Shown here piece by piece: positions 1 to 9,454 of a stretch of 60,493 bases of DNA. Each line of letters opens with the position of its first letter. Position 1 is the first letter of the stretch. Origin of the DNA: Vicingaceae bacterium (GTDB lineage Bacteria; Bacteroidota; Bacteroidia; Flavobacteriales_E; Vicingaceae); assembly GCA_019429185.1 (NCBI GenBank), contig JAHYJH010000009.1, positions 1 through 60,493 on the forward strand, read 5' to 3'. A program made the position numbers and the translations under genes. Below the pieces are notes generated by a model, which was given only the letters and a program-made list of their open reading frames with translations, did no database searches and was not told the DNA's origin.

Positions 1-128
1 CTTTCGTATCACACAATTTTAGCTGCTATAAATCGTTTTACAGCCATATTATCATTAAACTATGTTGTGGAAACAAAAAATTGTACTTATTTGTTGTGCC
101 GTAATGCAACTTTCTCAGCAAACCCTAC

Positions 129-1013
129 TTAAATACTGCCTAAAATCGACTTGCGAAAGTTGAATAAAGTAACATTATCTATCAACCTTACATTCCCTAC
201 AAAAACAGCAACAAAAGCAACACAATAAGTTGTATCTTCCCAATTTTCTATTGAAGTAAGTGTATTTCCATTAGCAATTTCAAGATATTCTAATTGCAAT
301 GCAGGAATGTTTTTAATTGAATTAACAAAATTATTTTTTACTTGCTCTACTGTAAGCGTTTTGGCTTGTTGTTTGGCAATTTGCAAGAACTTATAAATAT
401 GGGCAGCTTGTTCTTTTTGATCAGATGTTAGTCGCTCATTGCGAGAACTCATCGCTAAATTATTGGCTTCTCTAACAATAGGGCAACCAATAATTTGAAC
501 CGATAAGTTAAGTTGTTTTACTAAATTCCGAACTACAGCCAATTGCTGAAAATCTTTTTCACCAAAATAAGCTTTAGTTGGTTGTATAATATCAAAAAAG
601 CGTTCGATAACCATTGCCACACCATCGAAATGTCTTGGGCGGTGCTGAGCTTCCATAACTAATGATAAGTTTCCAAAATCGTAACTTTTTTCTATTTTGT
701 TGGGATAAATTTCATTTTCAGATGGCAAAAATAAAACAATTCTTTTTTCTTCATTATCACAATCCAAGTTTTCTAAAAGATGAATATCAGCTAAAACATT
801 TCGAGGATAATTTAATAAATCTTCTTTATTATTAAACTGAGTTGGATTTACAAAAACACTACAAACAGTTAGTTTATTTTGTTGCTGTGATTTTTCTATT
901 AAAGAAAGATGCCCTTGATGAAGCGCACCCATAGTAGGCACAAAACCAATGCTATTAGAAGCAACAGTAGATAAAAATTGTTGTAATTCTCTTACGGTTT
1001 TAAAAACAAGCAT
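129..1013 (-). CDS. panC: Pantoate--beta-alanine ligase
   Basis: Catalyses ATP-dependent condensation of D-pantoate with beta-alanine to pantothenate in the cytoplasm, the last step of vitamin B5 synthesis. The N-terminal nucleotide-binding signature MGALHQGH is clear (residues ~28-35). The family motif around EANNLAMSSRNERL is present in the second half. At ~294 aa the protein has the usual length. I place the start at the ATG at 1013; a TTG two codons upstream is less likely. It is transcribed divergently from the GT5-like gene, a common Bacteroidota arrangement. The base after the stop begins a short stretch that shares 19 nt with the end of the window (see findings). Confidence 0.97.
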   Translation of the reverse strand: MLVFKTVRELQQFLSTVASNSIGFVPTMGALHQGHLSLIEKSQQQNKLTVCSVFVNPTQFNNKEDLLNYPRNVLADIHLLENLDCDNEEKRIVLFLPSENEIYPNKIEKSYDFGNLSLVMEAQHRPRHFDGVAMVIERFFDIIQPTKAYFGEKDFQQLAVVRNLVKQLNLSVQIIGCPIVREANNLAMSSRNERLTSDQKEQAAHIYKFLQIAKQQAKTLTVEQVKNNFVNSIKNIPALQLEYLEIANGNTLTSIENWEDTTYCVAFVAVFVGNVRLIDNVTLFNFRKSILGSI

Positions 1014-1088
1014 ACCCAACTAAAAGAACACAAAATAAAGTAAAAATAATAAATTACCACAAGAAACATTAGAAATGATAAATATTAA

Positions 1089-1120
1089 CTTGTCTTTTAT
1101 TATAAAAAGTCGTAATTTTG
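1089..1120 (+). promoter_or_regulatory. Predicted Bacteroidota-type promoter (TTG...TAATTTTG)
   Basis: A TTG at 1089-1091 lies 21 nt from TAATTTTG at 1113-1120, matching the Bacteroidota sigma consensus TTG-N19-21-TAnnTTTG. It points toward the GT5-like gene, but the start codon is about 377 nt further on, so this would imply a long leader. Prediction only. Confidence 0.4.
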
Positions 1121-1299
1121 TTTAATTAAATACAAATTAGTTCATTATTTTTTATTGAATTAATCTATGTTTTTAATTGACAAACACTAATTATCTAAAT
1201 CTTATTCGTTGATTACACAATTGATAATAAGCAGTAAAAAGCCTTAGCCATTTATTAAAAAGAATTCTCCTTTCTTATTAAAAAGACAAGGGTTATTTC

Positions 1300-1500
1300 T
1301 TTTTGATATAATTAAAGTAGTAGAAAATAATTAAACTAAATACTATGAAATAGCCACGAACCGAAGCACACAACAAGTGATGAAGATAATATGGCGTATT
1401 CCTCCCGATAGCTATCGGGATACATATAAAACACAACCGAGTGAAACGAGTTCATGAGTACATTAATTAACAATAAAAAAGAACGAATAATAAATATCTA
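1300..1500. repeat. Intergenic repeat-like segment with perfect 18-bp palindrome
   Basis: The 484-bp gap between panC and the GT5-like gene has no plausible ORF. It holds the predicted promoter at 1089-1120 and, at 1403-1420, the palindrome TCCCGATAGCTATCGGGA. The same core, CCGATAGCTATCGG, occurs again at 25527-25540, so it is probably a dispersed palindrome. The less AT-rich stretch around 1350-1460 differs from its surroundings, which suggests an inserted repeat unit. Its boundaries are not defined. Confidence 0.5.
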
Positions 1501-1503
1501 CAT

Positions 1504-2334
1504 ATGAAAAAGAAAAAAGTATTATTTATTTCCCAAGAAATTTCTCCTTATTTAGAAGAAAGTGAATTAGCAACCATTGGAAGACATCTACCTCAAGGTA
1601 TCCAAGAAAAAGGACGAGAAATTAGAACTTTCATGCCGAAATTTGGATGTATAAATGAAAGAAGAAACCAATTGCACGAAGTGATACGACTTTCTGGTAT
1701 GAACCTAGTTATTGACGACAACGACCATCCCCTCATTATCAAAGTTGGGTCAATTCAACAAGCACGCTTACAAGTATATTTTATTGATAGTGAAGATTTT
1801 TTTGAACGAAAAGCTATTTTTCACGATAAAAAAACAGGAAATTTCTTTAAAGACAATGATGAAAGAGCAATTTTCTTCGCAAGAGGCGTGTTGGAAACTG
1901 TTAAAAAATTAGGTTGGGTTCCCGATATTATTCACTGCCATGGTTGGATGACCAGTTTAATTCCTCTTTATGTGAGAACATCCTACAGTAAAGATCCTGT
2001 TTTTGAAAATGCAAAAATTATTTATTCGTTATATGATAATGAATTTAAAGGTGAACTAAACAAAAATTTGGTTAAAAAAGCCTACATGGATGGAATGGAA
2101 GAAGAAAAAACAAAAGATTTTTGCGATACTTGTTTTATTGGGCTAAATAAAGCTGCCATGAATGCCTCCGATGCAGTAATAAAAGCCAGTAAAGAAATCA
2201 ACAAAGACTTACAAAAACATTTTGATGAATTTTCTAAACCTAAACTAGATTATCAAGACCCAGAAAATTATGTTAATGCTTATTCCGATTTTTACGATGA
2301 GATTTTTGAAAACGTGGAAGCATTAGTGGAATAA
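1504..2334 (+). CDS. Glycogen/starch synthase N-terminal (GT5) domain protein
   Basis: A 276-aa protein resembling the N-terminal catalytic domain of glycogen/starch synthases (GT5). It starts with VLFISQEISPYLEES and carries a DIIHCHGWMTSLIP motif near residues 141-154, equivalent to the WQ/HDWHT region of GlgA. The C-terminal GT1-like Rossmann domain is absent, so it is about half the length of a true GlgA and its catalytic competence is uncertain. Short proteins of this type are conserved next to panC in Bacteroidota. It precedes the DUF4270 gene and glmS on the same strand, so a role in polysaccharide or envelope precursor metabolism is inferred only. The ATG start at 1504 is unambiguous. 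Confidence 0.85.
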   Translation: MKKKKVLFISQEISPYLEESELATIGRHLPQGIQEKGREIRTFMPKFGCINERRNQLHEVIRLSGMNLVIDDNDHPLIIKVGSIQQARLQVYFIDSEDFFERKAIFHDKKTGNFFKDNDERAIFFARGVLETVKKLGWVPDIIHCHGWMTSLIPLYVRTSYSKDPVFENAKIIYSLYDNEFKGELNKNLVKKAYMDGMEEEKTKDFCDTCFIGLNKAAMNASDAVIKASKEINKDLQKHFDEFSKPKLDYQDPENYVNAYSDFYDEIFENVEALVE

Positions 2335-2449
2335 AATAGTAATTAGGTGTTAGTAATTAGTAGTAGATACAACTTACAAATTAATTTGCACTAAACCATA
2401 TAAACTCATAAACCATAACATTCAATTGAAATTAAATAAATTATTTTTT

Positions 2450-3781
2450 ATGCGAAAAGCAGATTTGCTTTTCGCACTCTTTTTTTTAAGTGTTTTATTT
2501 TTTTATTCATGCAAAAAAGATGGCGAATTAATTCCTGTTTTTGATAGTGGAAATGCTAATGTAGTAGCCATTGATACTTTTTCAATAAAAACCAGTTTAG
2601 TTCGTGAAGATTCTATCCGAACAGATTTATCTGCTTATAATCTTTTAGGATTATACAATGACCCTATTTTTGGGCTAACCTCCTCTTCCATCTATTCTCA
2701 AGTTACTCTCAATGGATTAAATGTTGATTTTGGTGCTGGTGCTACCTTAGATTCAGTAGTGCTAACTTTGAAATATCAGGGGATATATGGCGATAACCTA
2801 CCTTATCCTAAAGGTCCTGTTGACATTAACACTAAATATTATCCTATGTCAATTAATGTGTTTGAGATTACTACGCAAATGGATAAAAAAACTAACTATT
2901 ATTCTAATACCTATTTAGAATATGACCCAACACCTATTAAATTTTTAAATTTCATACCGAATATAAAAGATGATGTACTTGTGTTATTTGATAGCACAAA
3001 CAAGGCTCCTCATCTTAGAATTAATTTAGGAAATGCTTTTGGAAATAAAATTTTAGCAGAATCTGGGGGAACAAATTTAGCAAACAACACCAATTTCACG
3101 CAATTTTTTAAAGGCTTTTATATTACCACCAAAGACTCCGTTCAAAACAGTGTAATTTCACCTGGTAAAGGCTATATATTGTATTTCGATATTAATTCAT
3201 CCCTCTCAACACTTACTGTTTTTTATAATGACACTTCGAGTTATAGTTTTTTAATGAATGCCGAAAGTGTTAAATATTCTCGTTTCGATCATAATTATAC
3301 TGGAACAGATGTAGAAGCACAATTATTAGGAGGTGGCGATACAGCAATTACTTACGTTCAAACCTTAGCTGGAGTTAAAACAAAAATTGAAATTCCGCAC
3401 ATCAAATCTATTTTAAACGAAGGAAATGTTGCCATAAATCAAGCAAAATTAGTAGTTAAATTAGAAAACAATTCCGATGCCGTTTATGCTGCTGTTCCTA
3501 CACTAACATTAGTAGGGATTAATGATGATGGTACTTCTGTTTTTCTTCCTGATTTTTTTGAAGGGCTTAATTTTTTTGGAGGATTTCTTGAACAAACTGA
3601 AAAAACATACACCTTTAATATTCCTAGACATTTACATAGTATGATTTACAATTCATCTGAAAATAATGGAATGTATTTATTGGCAACAGGACAATCTATT
3701 TCTGCAAATCGCTCTGTTTTAGGAACTCAAAATAATCCAAACGCTAAACTCAGCTTAAAAATTATTTATACTAAACTATAA
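2450..3781 (+). CDS. DUF4270 family lipoprotein
   Basis: A secreted lipoprotein of ~443 aa. The N-terminus has a hydrophobic signal (LLFALFFLSVLFFYSC) with a lipobox Cys near residue 21, followed by KKDGELIP. The length, the early AIDTFSIKTSLVREDSI segment and the position between the GT5-like gene and glmS match the DUF4270 family of Bacteroidota, whose function is unknown. I choose the ATG at 2450 because it gives a proper signal peptide; an in-frame TTG at 2426 would add eight residues. The gene ends three bases before the glmS ATG, so the two are probably co-transcribed. Confidence 0.88.
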   Translation: MRKADLLFALFFLSVLFFYSCKKDGELIPVFDSGNANVVAIDTFSIKTSLVREDSIRTDLSAYNLLGLYNDPIFGLTSSSIYSQVTLNGLNVDFGAGATLDSVVLTLKYQGIYGDNLPYPKGPVDINTKYYPMSINVFEITTQMDKKTNYYSNTYLEYDPTPIKFLNFIPNIKDDVLVLFDSTNKAPHLRINLGNAFGNKILAESGGTNLANNTNFTQFFKGFYITTKDSVQNSVISPGKGYILYFDINSSLSTLTVFYNDTSSYSFLMNAESVKYSRFDHNYTGTDVEAQLLGGGDTAITYVQTLAGVKTKIEIPHIKSILNEGNVAINQAKLVVKLENNSDAVYAAVPTLTLVGINDDGTSVFLPDFFEGLNFFGGFLEQTEKTYTFNIPRHLHSMIYNSSENNGMYLLATGQSISANRSVLGTQNNPNAKLSLKIIYTKL

Positions 3782-3784
3782 AAT

Positions 3785-5629
3785 ATGTGTGGAATTGTTG
3801 CATATATAGGAGAAAAACAAGCCTATCCTATTTTAATAAAAGGATTAAAACGATTAGAATATAGAGGTTATGACAGCTCTGGAGTAGCTCTTATTGCAAA
3901 AGGAGTGATTCATTTATATAAAAAACAAGGAAAAGTAATTGAATTAGAAAATTTAGCCAGCTCCCAAAATACACTTGGAACCGTTGGAATTGGTCATACA
4001 CGATGGGCAACACATGGCTTACCCAATGATGTAAATGCTCATCCACATTATTCAGGTTCAGAAAATTTAGCCATCATTCATAATGGAATTATAGAAAATT
4101 ATGCTTCGCTAAAAGAAGGACTCAAACTTAGAGGGCATCTCTTTAAAAGTGAAACAGATACCGAAGTGTTAATTCATTTAATTGAAGACATACAACAAAA
4201 CACCCACGTTGACTTGACCGAAGCTGTGCGAATGGCTTTAAACAAAGTAGTTGGAGCTTACGCCATAGTTATTATCGACAAAAATAATCCTGACACATTA
4301 ATTGCTGCAAAAAAAAGTAGTCCATTAGTGATTGGTATAGGTGAAAATAATGAATTTTACGTTGCCTCAGATGCTACACCCATTATTGAATATACCCGGA
4401 ATGTTGTGTATTTAGAAGATGAACAAATAGCCATTTTAACAAAAGGCAAAGAAATTGAATTAAAAAACATAAAAAACCAACACATAACACCCTACATTCA
4501 AGAATTAGAAATGCAACTAGAAGCTATTGAAAAAGGTGGTTATGAGCATTTTATGTTAAAAGAAATTTACGAACAACCTGTTTCTATTCGAAACAGTATG
4601 CGGGGAAGGATAGACTTAAACAAAGGAATTGTGTCGTTAGGAGGAATTAGAGATTACGAACAAAAAATAATAAATGCCGAACGAATTATTATCGTTGCTT
4701 GCGGGACTTCATGGCACGCTGGATTGGTAGGAGAATATTTGTTAGAAGATTTAACCCGAATTCCTGTTGAAGTTGAATACGCTTCAGAATTTAGATATCG
4801 AAATCCTATTATTAGAGAAAGTGATGTTGTAATTGCCATTTCACAATCGGGAGAAACAGCAGATACACTCGCAGCCATAAAATTAGCAAAAGAAAAAGGT
4901 GCTACTATTATTGGTATTTGCAATGTTGTTGGCTCAACCATTTCAAGAGAAACGCATGCTGGCTCATATACACATGCTGGACCAGAAATTGGAGTTGCTT
5001 CTACCAAAGCATTTACTTCTCAAGTAACGGTTTTATCTTTATTGGCGTTGAGTATTGCACATAAAAAAGGAACAATATCTGAATCGAAATTCAGAAGTTT
5101 ATTAATTGAATTAAATTCAATACCTGAAAAAGTAGAACAATTACTTGCCTCCGACATTCAAGTAAAGCATATCTCATCCATTTTTAAAGATGCTACCAAT
5201 TTTTTATATTTGGGTAGAGGCTATAATTTTCCTGTAGCGTTAGAAGGAGCATTGAAACTGAAAGAAATTTCTTACATTCACGCAGAAGGCTACCCTGCAG
5301 CCGAAATGAAACATGGACCTATTGCCCTAATAGATTCTAATATGCCCGTAGTAGTAATTGCCACAAAAAAAGGAAATTACGAAAAAGTTGTTTCCAACAT
5401 TGAAGAAGTGAAAGCCCGAAACGGAAAAATCATAGCCATCGTAACCAAAGGCGATGTAGATGTTAAAGCTATTGCAGATTATGTAATTGAAATTCCTGAA
5501 GTAGAAGATTTATTTAGTCCTTTATTAACTTCTATTCCATTACAATTGCTTTCTTACCACATAGCGGTTATGAGAGGGTGCAATGTTGATCAGCCAAGAA
5601 ACTTAGCGAAATCGGTTACTGTGGAGTGA
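3785..5629 (+). CDS. glmS: Glutamine--fructose-6-phosphate aminotransferase (isomerizing)
   Basis: Makes glucosamine-6-phosphate from fructose-6-phosphate and glutamine, the entry step to UDP-GlcNAc for peptidoglycan and LPS. The sequence begins MCGIVAYIG, so Cys2 becomes the N-terminal nucleophile of the class II glutamine amidotransferase domain (~1-220). Two SIS sugar-isomerase domains follow (~285-430 and ~455-600), with CGTSWHAG and SQSGETADT visible in the first. The C-terminus has the expected DQPRNLAKSVTVE tail. At 614 aa it is full length. It is tightly linked to the upstream DUF4270 gene. The stop is followed at once by short tandem GGAGTATTTA-type repeats. Confidence 0.98.
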   Translation: MCGIVAYIGEKQAYPILIKGLKRLEYRGYDSSGVALIAKGVIHLYKKQGKVIELENLASSQNTLGTVGIGHTRWATHGLPNDVNAHPHYSGSENLAIIHNGIIENYASLKEGLKLRGHLFKSETDTEVLIHLIEDIQQNTHVDLTEAVRMALNKVVGAYAIVIIDKNNPDTLIAAKKSSPLVIGIGENNEFYVASDATPIIEYTRNVVYLEDEQIAILTKGKEIELKNIKNQHITPYIQELEMQLEAIEKGGYEHFMLKEIYEQPVSIRNSMRGRIDLNKGIVSLGGIRDYEQKIINAERIIIVACGTSWHAGLVGEYLLEDLTRIPVEVEYASEFRYRNPIIRESDVVIAISQSGETADTLAAIKLAKEKGATIIGICNVVGSTISRETHAGSYTHAGPEIGVASTKAFTSQVTVLSLLALSIAHKKGTISESKFRSLLIELNSIPEKVEQLLASDIQVKHISSIFKDATNFLYLGRGYNFPVALEGALKLKEISYIHAEGYPAAEMKHGPIALIDSNMPVVVIATKKGNYEKVVSNIEEVKARNGKIIAIVTKGDVDVKAIADYVIEIPEVEDLFSPLLTSIPLQLLSYHIAVMRGCNVDQPRNLAKSVTVE

Positions 5630-5630
5630 A

Positions 5631-5675
5631 AAAGTACTTAGGAGTATTTAGGAGTATTTATAAGTTATAAAAAAC
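5631..5675. repeat. Short tandem decamer repeats after glmS
   Basis: Two 10-bp units of GGAGTATTTA follow AAAGTACTTA directly after the glmS stop. A closely similar array (AGTACTTAGG units) follows the T9SS gene ending at 7587. Both arrays begin within five bases of a stop codon. Confidence 0.55.
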
Positions 5676-5774
5676 CTACCTATTTTTACGTAACTCCATC
5701 AGTATAAATACGTAAAATGCTATTTATCAACTAAAAAATTGTTCTATAAAATTAGTTGTTCTATATTTGCCTAT

Positions 5775-6638
5775 ATGTTTAGATATATTTTATTTATATT
5801 CATCTTTTTACTCATTACTGTTACTAGTTTTGGGCAAGATTTTGCTCCTGTTGGAGCAACGTGGCATTATAGTTATACCGAAACATCTCCCCCTTTTAAT
5901 CAAAACTACATTTTAATTGAATCTGTTAAAGACACTATAATTTTAGGAAAAAACGCAAAGAAATTAAGCCAAACACATTTCCAATCAAGTAGTAACTCCT
6001 TTTTTATGGGTTATGAATTTGTTTACTCTGATTCTAATAAAGTTTACTTATATCAATATAATAAATTTAATTTATTATACGATTTTAATGCTATTCAAGG
6101 AGATACTATCTTCGTTAAAGAACCATTTTATATTAATTGTGGTGGAAATGGAGATACATTAATTCCTTTTTTAGTAGATTCTGTTAAACTTATTAATATT
6201 AACGGTTTTCAAAAAAAAGTACAGTATGTTACTAATCTAGAAATGGGATGGAGTTTTGGTGAAAAATTCATTGAAAGCGTAGGTAGTAACTACTTCCTAT
6301 TTCCAACAGACTGTGTATCTCCGCCACTTATTGATTCTCTTCGATGTTATAACGACAGTTTATTAAGTTATCAGTTAGTAAATGATTGTGAGGAAATAAT
6401 AACAAGTATTAAAGAAAACGCTAACATTTTTCATCAATATGAATTCCAAACTACTGTTTACAATACATTGAATCTACCTGATATTAAAGGAGACATATTT
6501 ATTTACGATATTCAAGGGAGGCTTCTGCTTAGTGAAAGAATAAAACCTACTATTCCTTTAAGCCTAAAAAATGGAATCTATATTGTATTACTTAAGAGCA
6601 AAGATTTTCAACATATTTATAAAATACTTAAATTATAA
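5775..6638 (+). CDS. Secreted protein with T9SS type A sorting domain
   Basis: A ~287-aa predicted secreted protein. The N-terminus MFRYILFIFIFLLITVTSFGQ is a signal peptide ending in a typical Bacteroidota GQ cleavage site. I therefore take the ATG at 5775 rather than an upstream one at 5739. The last ~75 residues have the IYDIQGRLLLSE...LKNGIYIVLLKS pattern of a T9SS type A sorting domain, which targets proteins to the type IX secretion system and the cell surface. The middle has no recognised domain; paired Cys residues (~115, 178, 192, 206) may form disulfides. The next gene encodes a protein of similar layout, so the two may be diverged tandem paralogues. Confidence 0.75.
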   Translation: MFRYILFIFIFLLITVTSFGQDFAPVGATWHYSYTETSPPFNQNYILIESVKDTIILGKNAKKLSQTHFQSSSNSFFMGYEFVYSDSNKVYLYQYNKFNLLYDFNAIQGDTIFVKEPFYINCGGNGDTLIPFLVDSVKLININGFQKKVQYVTNLEMGWSFGEKFIESVGSNYFLFPTDCVSPPLIDSLRCYNDSLLSYQLVNDCEEIITSIKENANIFHQYEFQTTVYNTLNLPDIKGDIFIYDIQGRLLLSERIKPTIPLSLKNGIYIVLLKSKDFQHIYKILKL

Positions 6639-6642
6639 TGAC

Positions 6643-7587
6643 ATGAGAAAAACTAAACCTCTTCATTCATTAAGTTTTAAACCTCTTCTTCTTTTGGTTT
6701 TTTTGATTACAACATTAACGCTAACAGCTCAAATTTATCATCCAATGCTTAAGCCAAACAAATTTTGGGATGTTATGGCTTTTAATGGGTCAGAAATGTG
6801 TGGAGTATCAAGTGGTCAGCAATGTTTTTTGCAAGGAGATACTGTGATATCCGGAAATCAATATCAAATAATAAAATCACATCCTATAATAAGTTTGGTA
6901 AATCCGGGGCCATATTGTCCTCCTTTTGCTGTAGATACTAGTTATTCGGTAATAACTGGCTTTATTCGGGAAGATAGCATTGCAAAAAAAGTTTTCGTTT
7001 ATGATATTTCAAATAATGTAGATGATTTGTTATATGATTTTAATTTGGTTGTAGGAGATACACTAAATTCAAACTATGCAGGACAAGGATTGTTAATCAT
7101 AATTGATAGTATAGATACGTTTGTATTACTCAATAATCAGGTTAGAAAAAGATTTTATTATACTGATTTTTTTGGTTTTGCTTCTTATTATGTCGAAGAA
7201 TTAGGTTTGCCTAGGTTTCATTATCCTTTAGTTGGTGGTTTATCTGGAGGGAATTTTGTTACTTGTGTAAAAGAGAATAATATTCAGTTATACAATTCAC
7301 AATGGGCGTATAGTTGCCCCTCATTAGTTGGAATAGAAGAAAATAATCTCCAAAATGCTGTGAAAATATCTCCCAATCCAACACGTGATAACATTGTGGT
7401 TGCTCAATTAACCAATTTTGTAGGAGGCACTATTAAAATCATCAATTTAATGGGACAAGTTATTTTTTCTCAATCCATTCAAAATCAACAAATGAGTTTT
7501 AACTTATCAGCATACTCTAAAGGCATTTACTTGGTTAAAATAAGTTCAGATAAACAACAAATCATTAAAAAAATAATGTTGGAGTAG
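6643..7587 (+). CDS. Secreted protein with T9SS type A sorting domain
   Basis: About 314 aa with an N-terminal signal segment (LLLLVFLITTLTLTAQ). The C-terminal ~75-residue T9SS type A sorting domain shows ISPNPTRDNIVV, IKIINLMGQVIFSQSI and YSKGIYLVKISS. The start is the ATG at 6643, five bases after the previous stop; longer frames overlap the previous gene and lack a signal peptide. The central region shares layout (GDT, YDFN and V-D-S elements) with the preceding protein, which suggests paralogy. The cargo function is unknown; the expected location is the cell surface or exterior. Confidence 0.8.
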   Translation: MRKTKPLHSLSFKPLLLLVFLITTLTLTAQIYHPMLKPNKFWDVMAFNGSEMCGVSSGQQCFLQGDTVISGNQYQIIKSHPIISLVNPGPYCPPFAVDTSYSVITGFIREDSIAKKVFVYDISNNVDDLLYDFNLVVGDTLNSNYAGQGLLIIIDSIDTFVLLNNQVRKRFYYTDFFGFASYYVEELGLPRFHYPLVGGLSGGNFVTCVKENNIQLYNSQWAYSCPSLVGIEENNLQNAVKISPNPTRDNIVVAQLTNFVGGTIKIINLMGQVIFSQSIQNQQMSFNLSAYSKGIYLVKISSDKQQIIKKIMLE

Positions 7588-7590
7588 GAA

Positions 7591-7635
7591 AAGTACTTAG
7601 GAGTACTTAGAAGTATTTATAAGTACTTAAAAGTT
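7591..7635. repeat. Short tandem decamer repeats (AGTACTTAGG-like)
   Basis: About four degenerate 10-bp units (AAGTACTTAG, GAGTACTTAG, AAGTATTTAT, AAGTACTTAA) lie between the T9SS gene and the end of metF. They match the array found after glmS at 5631-5675. Confidence 0.55.
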
Positions 7636-7641
7636 AGAATT

Positions 7642-8595
7642 CTAATAAATCGCTTTTGCTATTTCCCTTACTGCTACAGATTTTCCCATGGTATAATAAT
7701 GAATACAAGGAACTCCAAATTCAATTAATTCTTTTGATTGTTGAATTGCCCATTCAATGCCGACTTGTTTAACAGCAGCATCATTTTTGCATTTTTCAAT
7801 TGCATCTACCAAATCATCAGGCAAATCAATATGAAAAAACTTAGATAAAGAAATTAATTGAGATTTATTTGATATTGGTTTTAATCCAGGAATTATAGGC
7901 ACATGAATGTCATTTTTTCGGCACAACTCAACAAACTTCTTGAATTTGTTGGTGTCATAAAACAATTGAGTGATAATATAATCAGCTCCAGCATCTATTT
8001 TTTGTTTTAAATAATTAATATCCGATTTCATGTTTGGCGACTCAAAATGTTTTTCAGGGTAACCCGCAACACCAATACTGAAATCAGTTGGAATGGCATT
8101 TTGCAAATCTTCATCCATATAAATTCCTTTATTAAGCCCAACAATTTGTTTCACCAAATCAACAGCGTGTTCATGTCCTTCTTTTTCAGGAATAAAAGCA
8201 GGTTCCGTTTTAATAGGGTCTCCTCTCAACGCCAACACATTATCAATACCTAAAAAATCCAAATCAATCAATGCATTTTCGGTTTCTTCTTTAGTAAACC
8301 CACCACAAATAATATGAGGAACAGCATCTACTTTGTATTTATTTACAATTGCCGCACAAATACCAACAGTGCCTGGGCGTTTTTTTATAGCAATTTTTTC
8401 GAGATAACCTTTCTCTCTTTTTTTATAAATAAACTCCTCTCGGTGGTAAGTAACATTAATAAAAGAAGGATTAAATTCCACCAATGGGTCTATGCCATCA
8501 TAAATAGATTGAATTCCTTTTCCTTTCAAAGGAGGTAGAAGTTCAAAGGAGAAAAGGGGTTTTTTGGCTTTGTTAATGTGGTCTATTACTTTCAA
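7642..8595 (-). CDS. metF: 5,10-methylenetetrahydrofolate reductase
   Basis: A FAD-dependent enzyme that reduces 5,10-methylene-THF to 5-methyl-THF for methionine synthesis. Family hallmarks: FSFELLPPLKGKG at the N-terminus, NVTYHR (~residues 48-53), NVLALRGDP (~116-124) and ADYIITQLFYD (~201-211). Its 317 aa is the usual length. The only start that retains the conserved N-terminus is a TTG at 8595; no ATG is near. A TAAGTTTG (-7-like) sequence at 8621-8628 on the minus strand could serve its promoter. It converges on the T9SS gene and lies divergent to the LytTR gene. Confidence 0.96.
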   Translation of the reverse strand: MKVIDHINKAKKPLFSFELLPPLKGKGIQSIYDGIDPLVEFNPSFINVTYHREEFIYKKREKGYLEKIAIKKRPGTVGICAAIVNKYKVDAVPHIICGGFTKEETENALIDLDFLGIDNVLALRGDPIKTEPAFIPEKEGHEHAVDLVKQIVGLNKGIYMDEDLQNAIPTDFSIGVAGYPEKHFESPNMKSDINYLKQKIDAGADYIITQLFYDTNKFKKFVELCRKNDIHVPIIPGLKPISNKSQLISLSKFFHIDLPDDLVDAIEKCKNDAAVKQVGIEWAIQQSKELIEFGVPCIHYYTMGKSVAVREIAKAIY

Positions 8596-8737
8596 AATGA
8601 GAAGTGTTTTAATTTTTGGGCAAACTTATTACTTTATTTTGAGATAAATTTTTTTGTCTGCTGTAAAAAATTTAAAATTACAGAAAACAACAATCGTTTA
8701 ACTAAAATAGTATTTTTGAAAAAAATGAATTTGAGTT

Positions 8738-9454
8738 ATGAAAGCAATAATAATTGATGATGAACGACTGGCTAGAAAAGAATTAACTTCACTATTAAAG
8801 GAATATTCAGATATTGAAATTATTGCTGAATGTGATAATGCAGCGTTAGCATTAGAAAAAATTGATGAACTTAAGCCAGATGTTTTATTTTTAGACATCC
8901 AAATGCCTGGAAAAAATGGGTTTGAACTGTTAGAAGAATTATACGTAGCACCATTGGTTGTTTTCATTACTGCTTATGATGAATATGCCATTAAAGCATT
9001 TGAAGTAAATGCATTAAGTTACCTTCTGAAACCCATCCAAACAAACAAATTAGAAGAAGCAATTCTCAAAATAAGACGAGAACTTCAAAACAAAACGATG
9101 CTACAACCTAATGAAAAACTAGGATTAGAAGATCGTGTTTTTGTTAGGGATAATGACAAGTGTTGGTTCATTCAACTGGAAAATGTTCCTTTGTTTGAAT
9201 CTGAAGGAAACTATGTAAAGGTTTATTTTGACAATAACAAACCTCTCATTTTAAAATCATTAAATAACTTAGGAGAAAAACTTAGTGATTCTTATTTTTT
9301 TCGAGCCAATAGAAAACACATTATAAATTTAAGTTGGGTAGAAAATGTAGAAAATTGGTTTAATGGAGGATTAATGTTAACGCTAAAAAACAAAATGAAA
9401 ATTGAAGTTTCCAGAAGACAAGCAATAAAATTTAGAGAAATGAAGAGCCTTTAA
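8738..9454 (+). CDS. LytTR-family response regulator
   Basis: A two-component response regulator of 238 aa. The receiver domain (~1-120) has acidic residues D7/D8, phospho-acceptor D53 in FLDIQMPG and the conserved K in LLKPIQ. It is followed by a LytTR DNA-binding domain (~135-236) with the LFESEGNYVKVYF and RANRKHIINLSWVE segments. Such regulators usually pair with a 7TM or tetratricopeptide histidine kinase, but none lies nearby, so it is an orphan here. A TATTTTTG box at 8711-8718 may be its -7 element. Its target is unknown. Confidence 0.93.
   Translation: MKAIIIDDERLARKELTSLLKEYSDIEIIAECDNAALALEKIDELKPDVLFLDIQMPGKNGFELLEELYVAPLVVFITAYDEYAIKAFEVNALSYLLKPIQTNKLEEAILKIRRELQNKTMLQPNEKLGLEDRVFVRDNDKCWFIQLENVPLFESEGNYVKVYFDNNKPLILKSLNNLGEKLSDSYFFRANRKHIINLSWVENVENWFNGGLMLTLKNKMKIEVSRRQAIKFREMKSL

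Noticed and set aside
1504-2334. Truncated glgA pseudogene
   Set aside because: The short GT5 form is conserved in this position in Bacteroidota and shows no frameshift or leftover GT1 domain downstream.
4654-5007. A 117-codon frame antisense to glmS
   Set aside because: It is a shadow of a highly conserved coding region with no independent start signal or domain.
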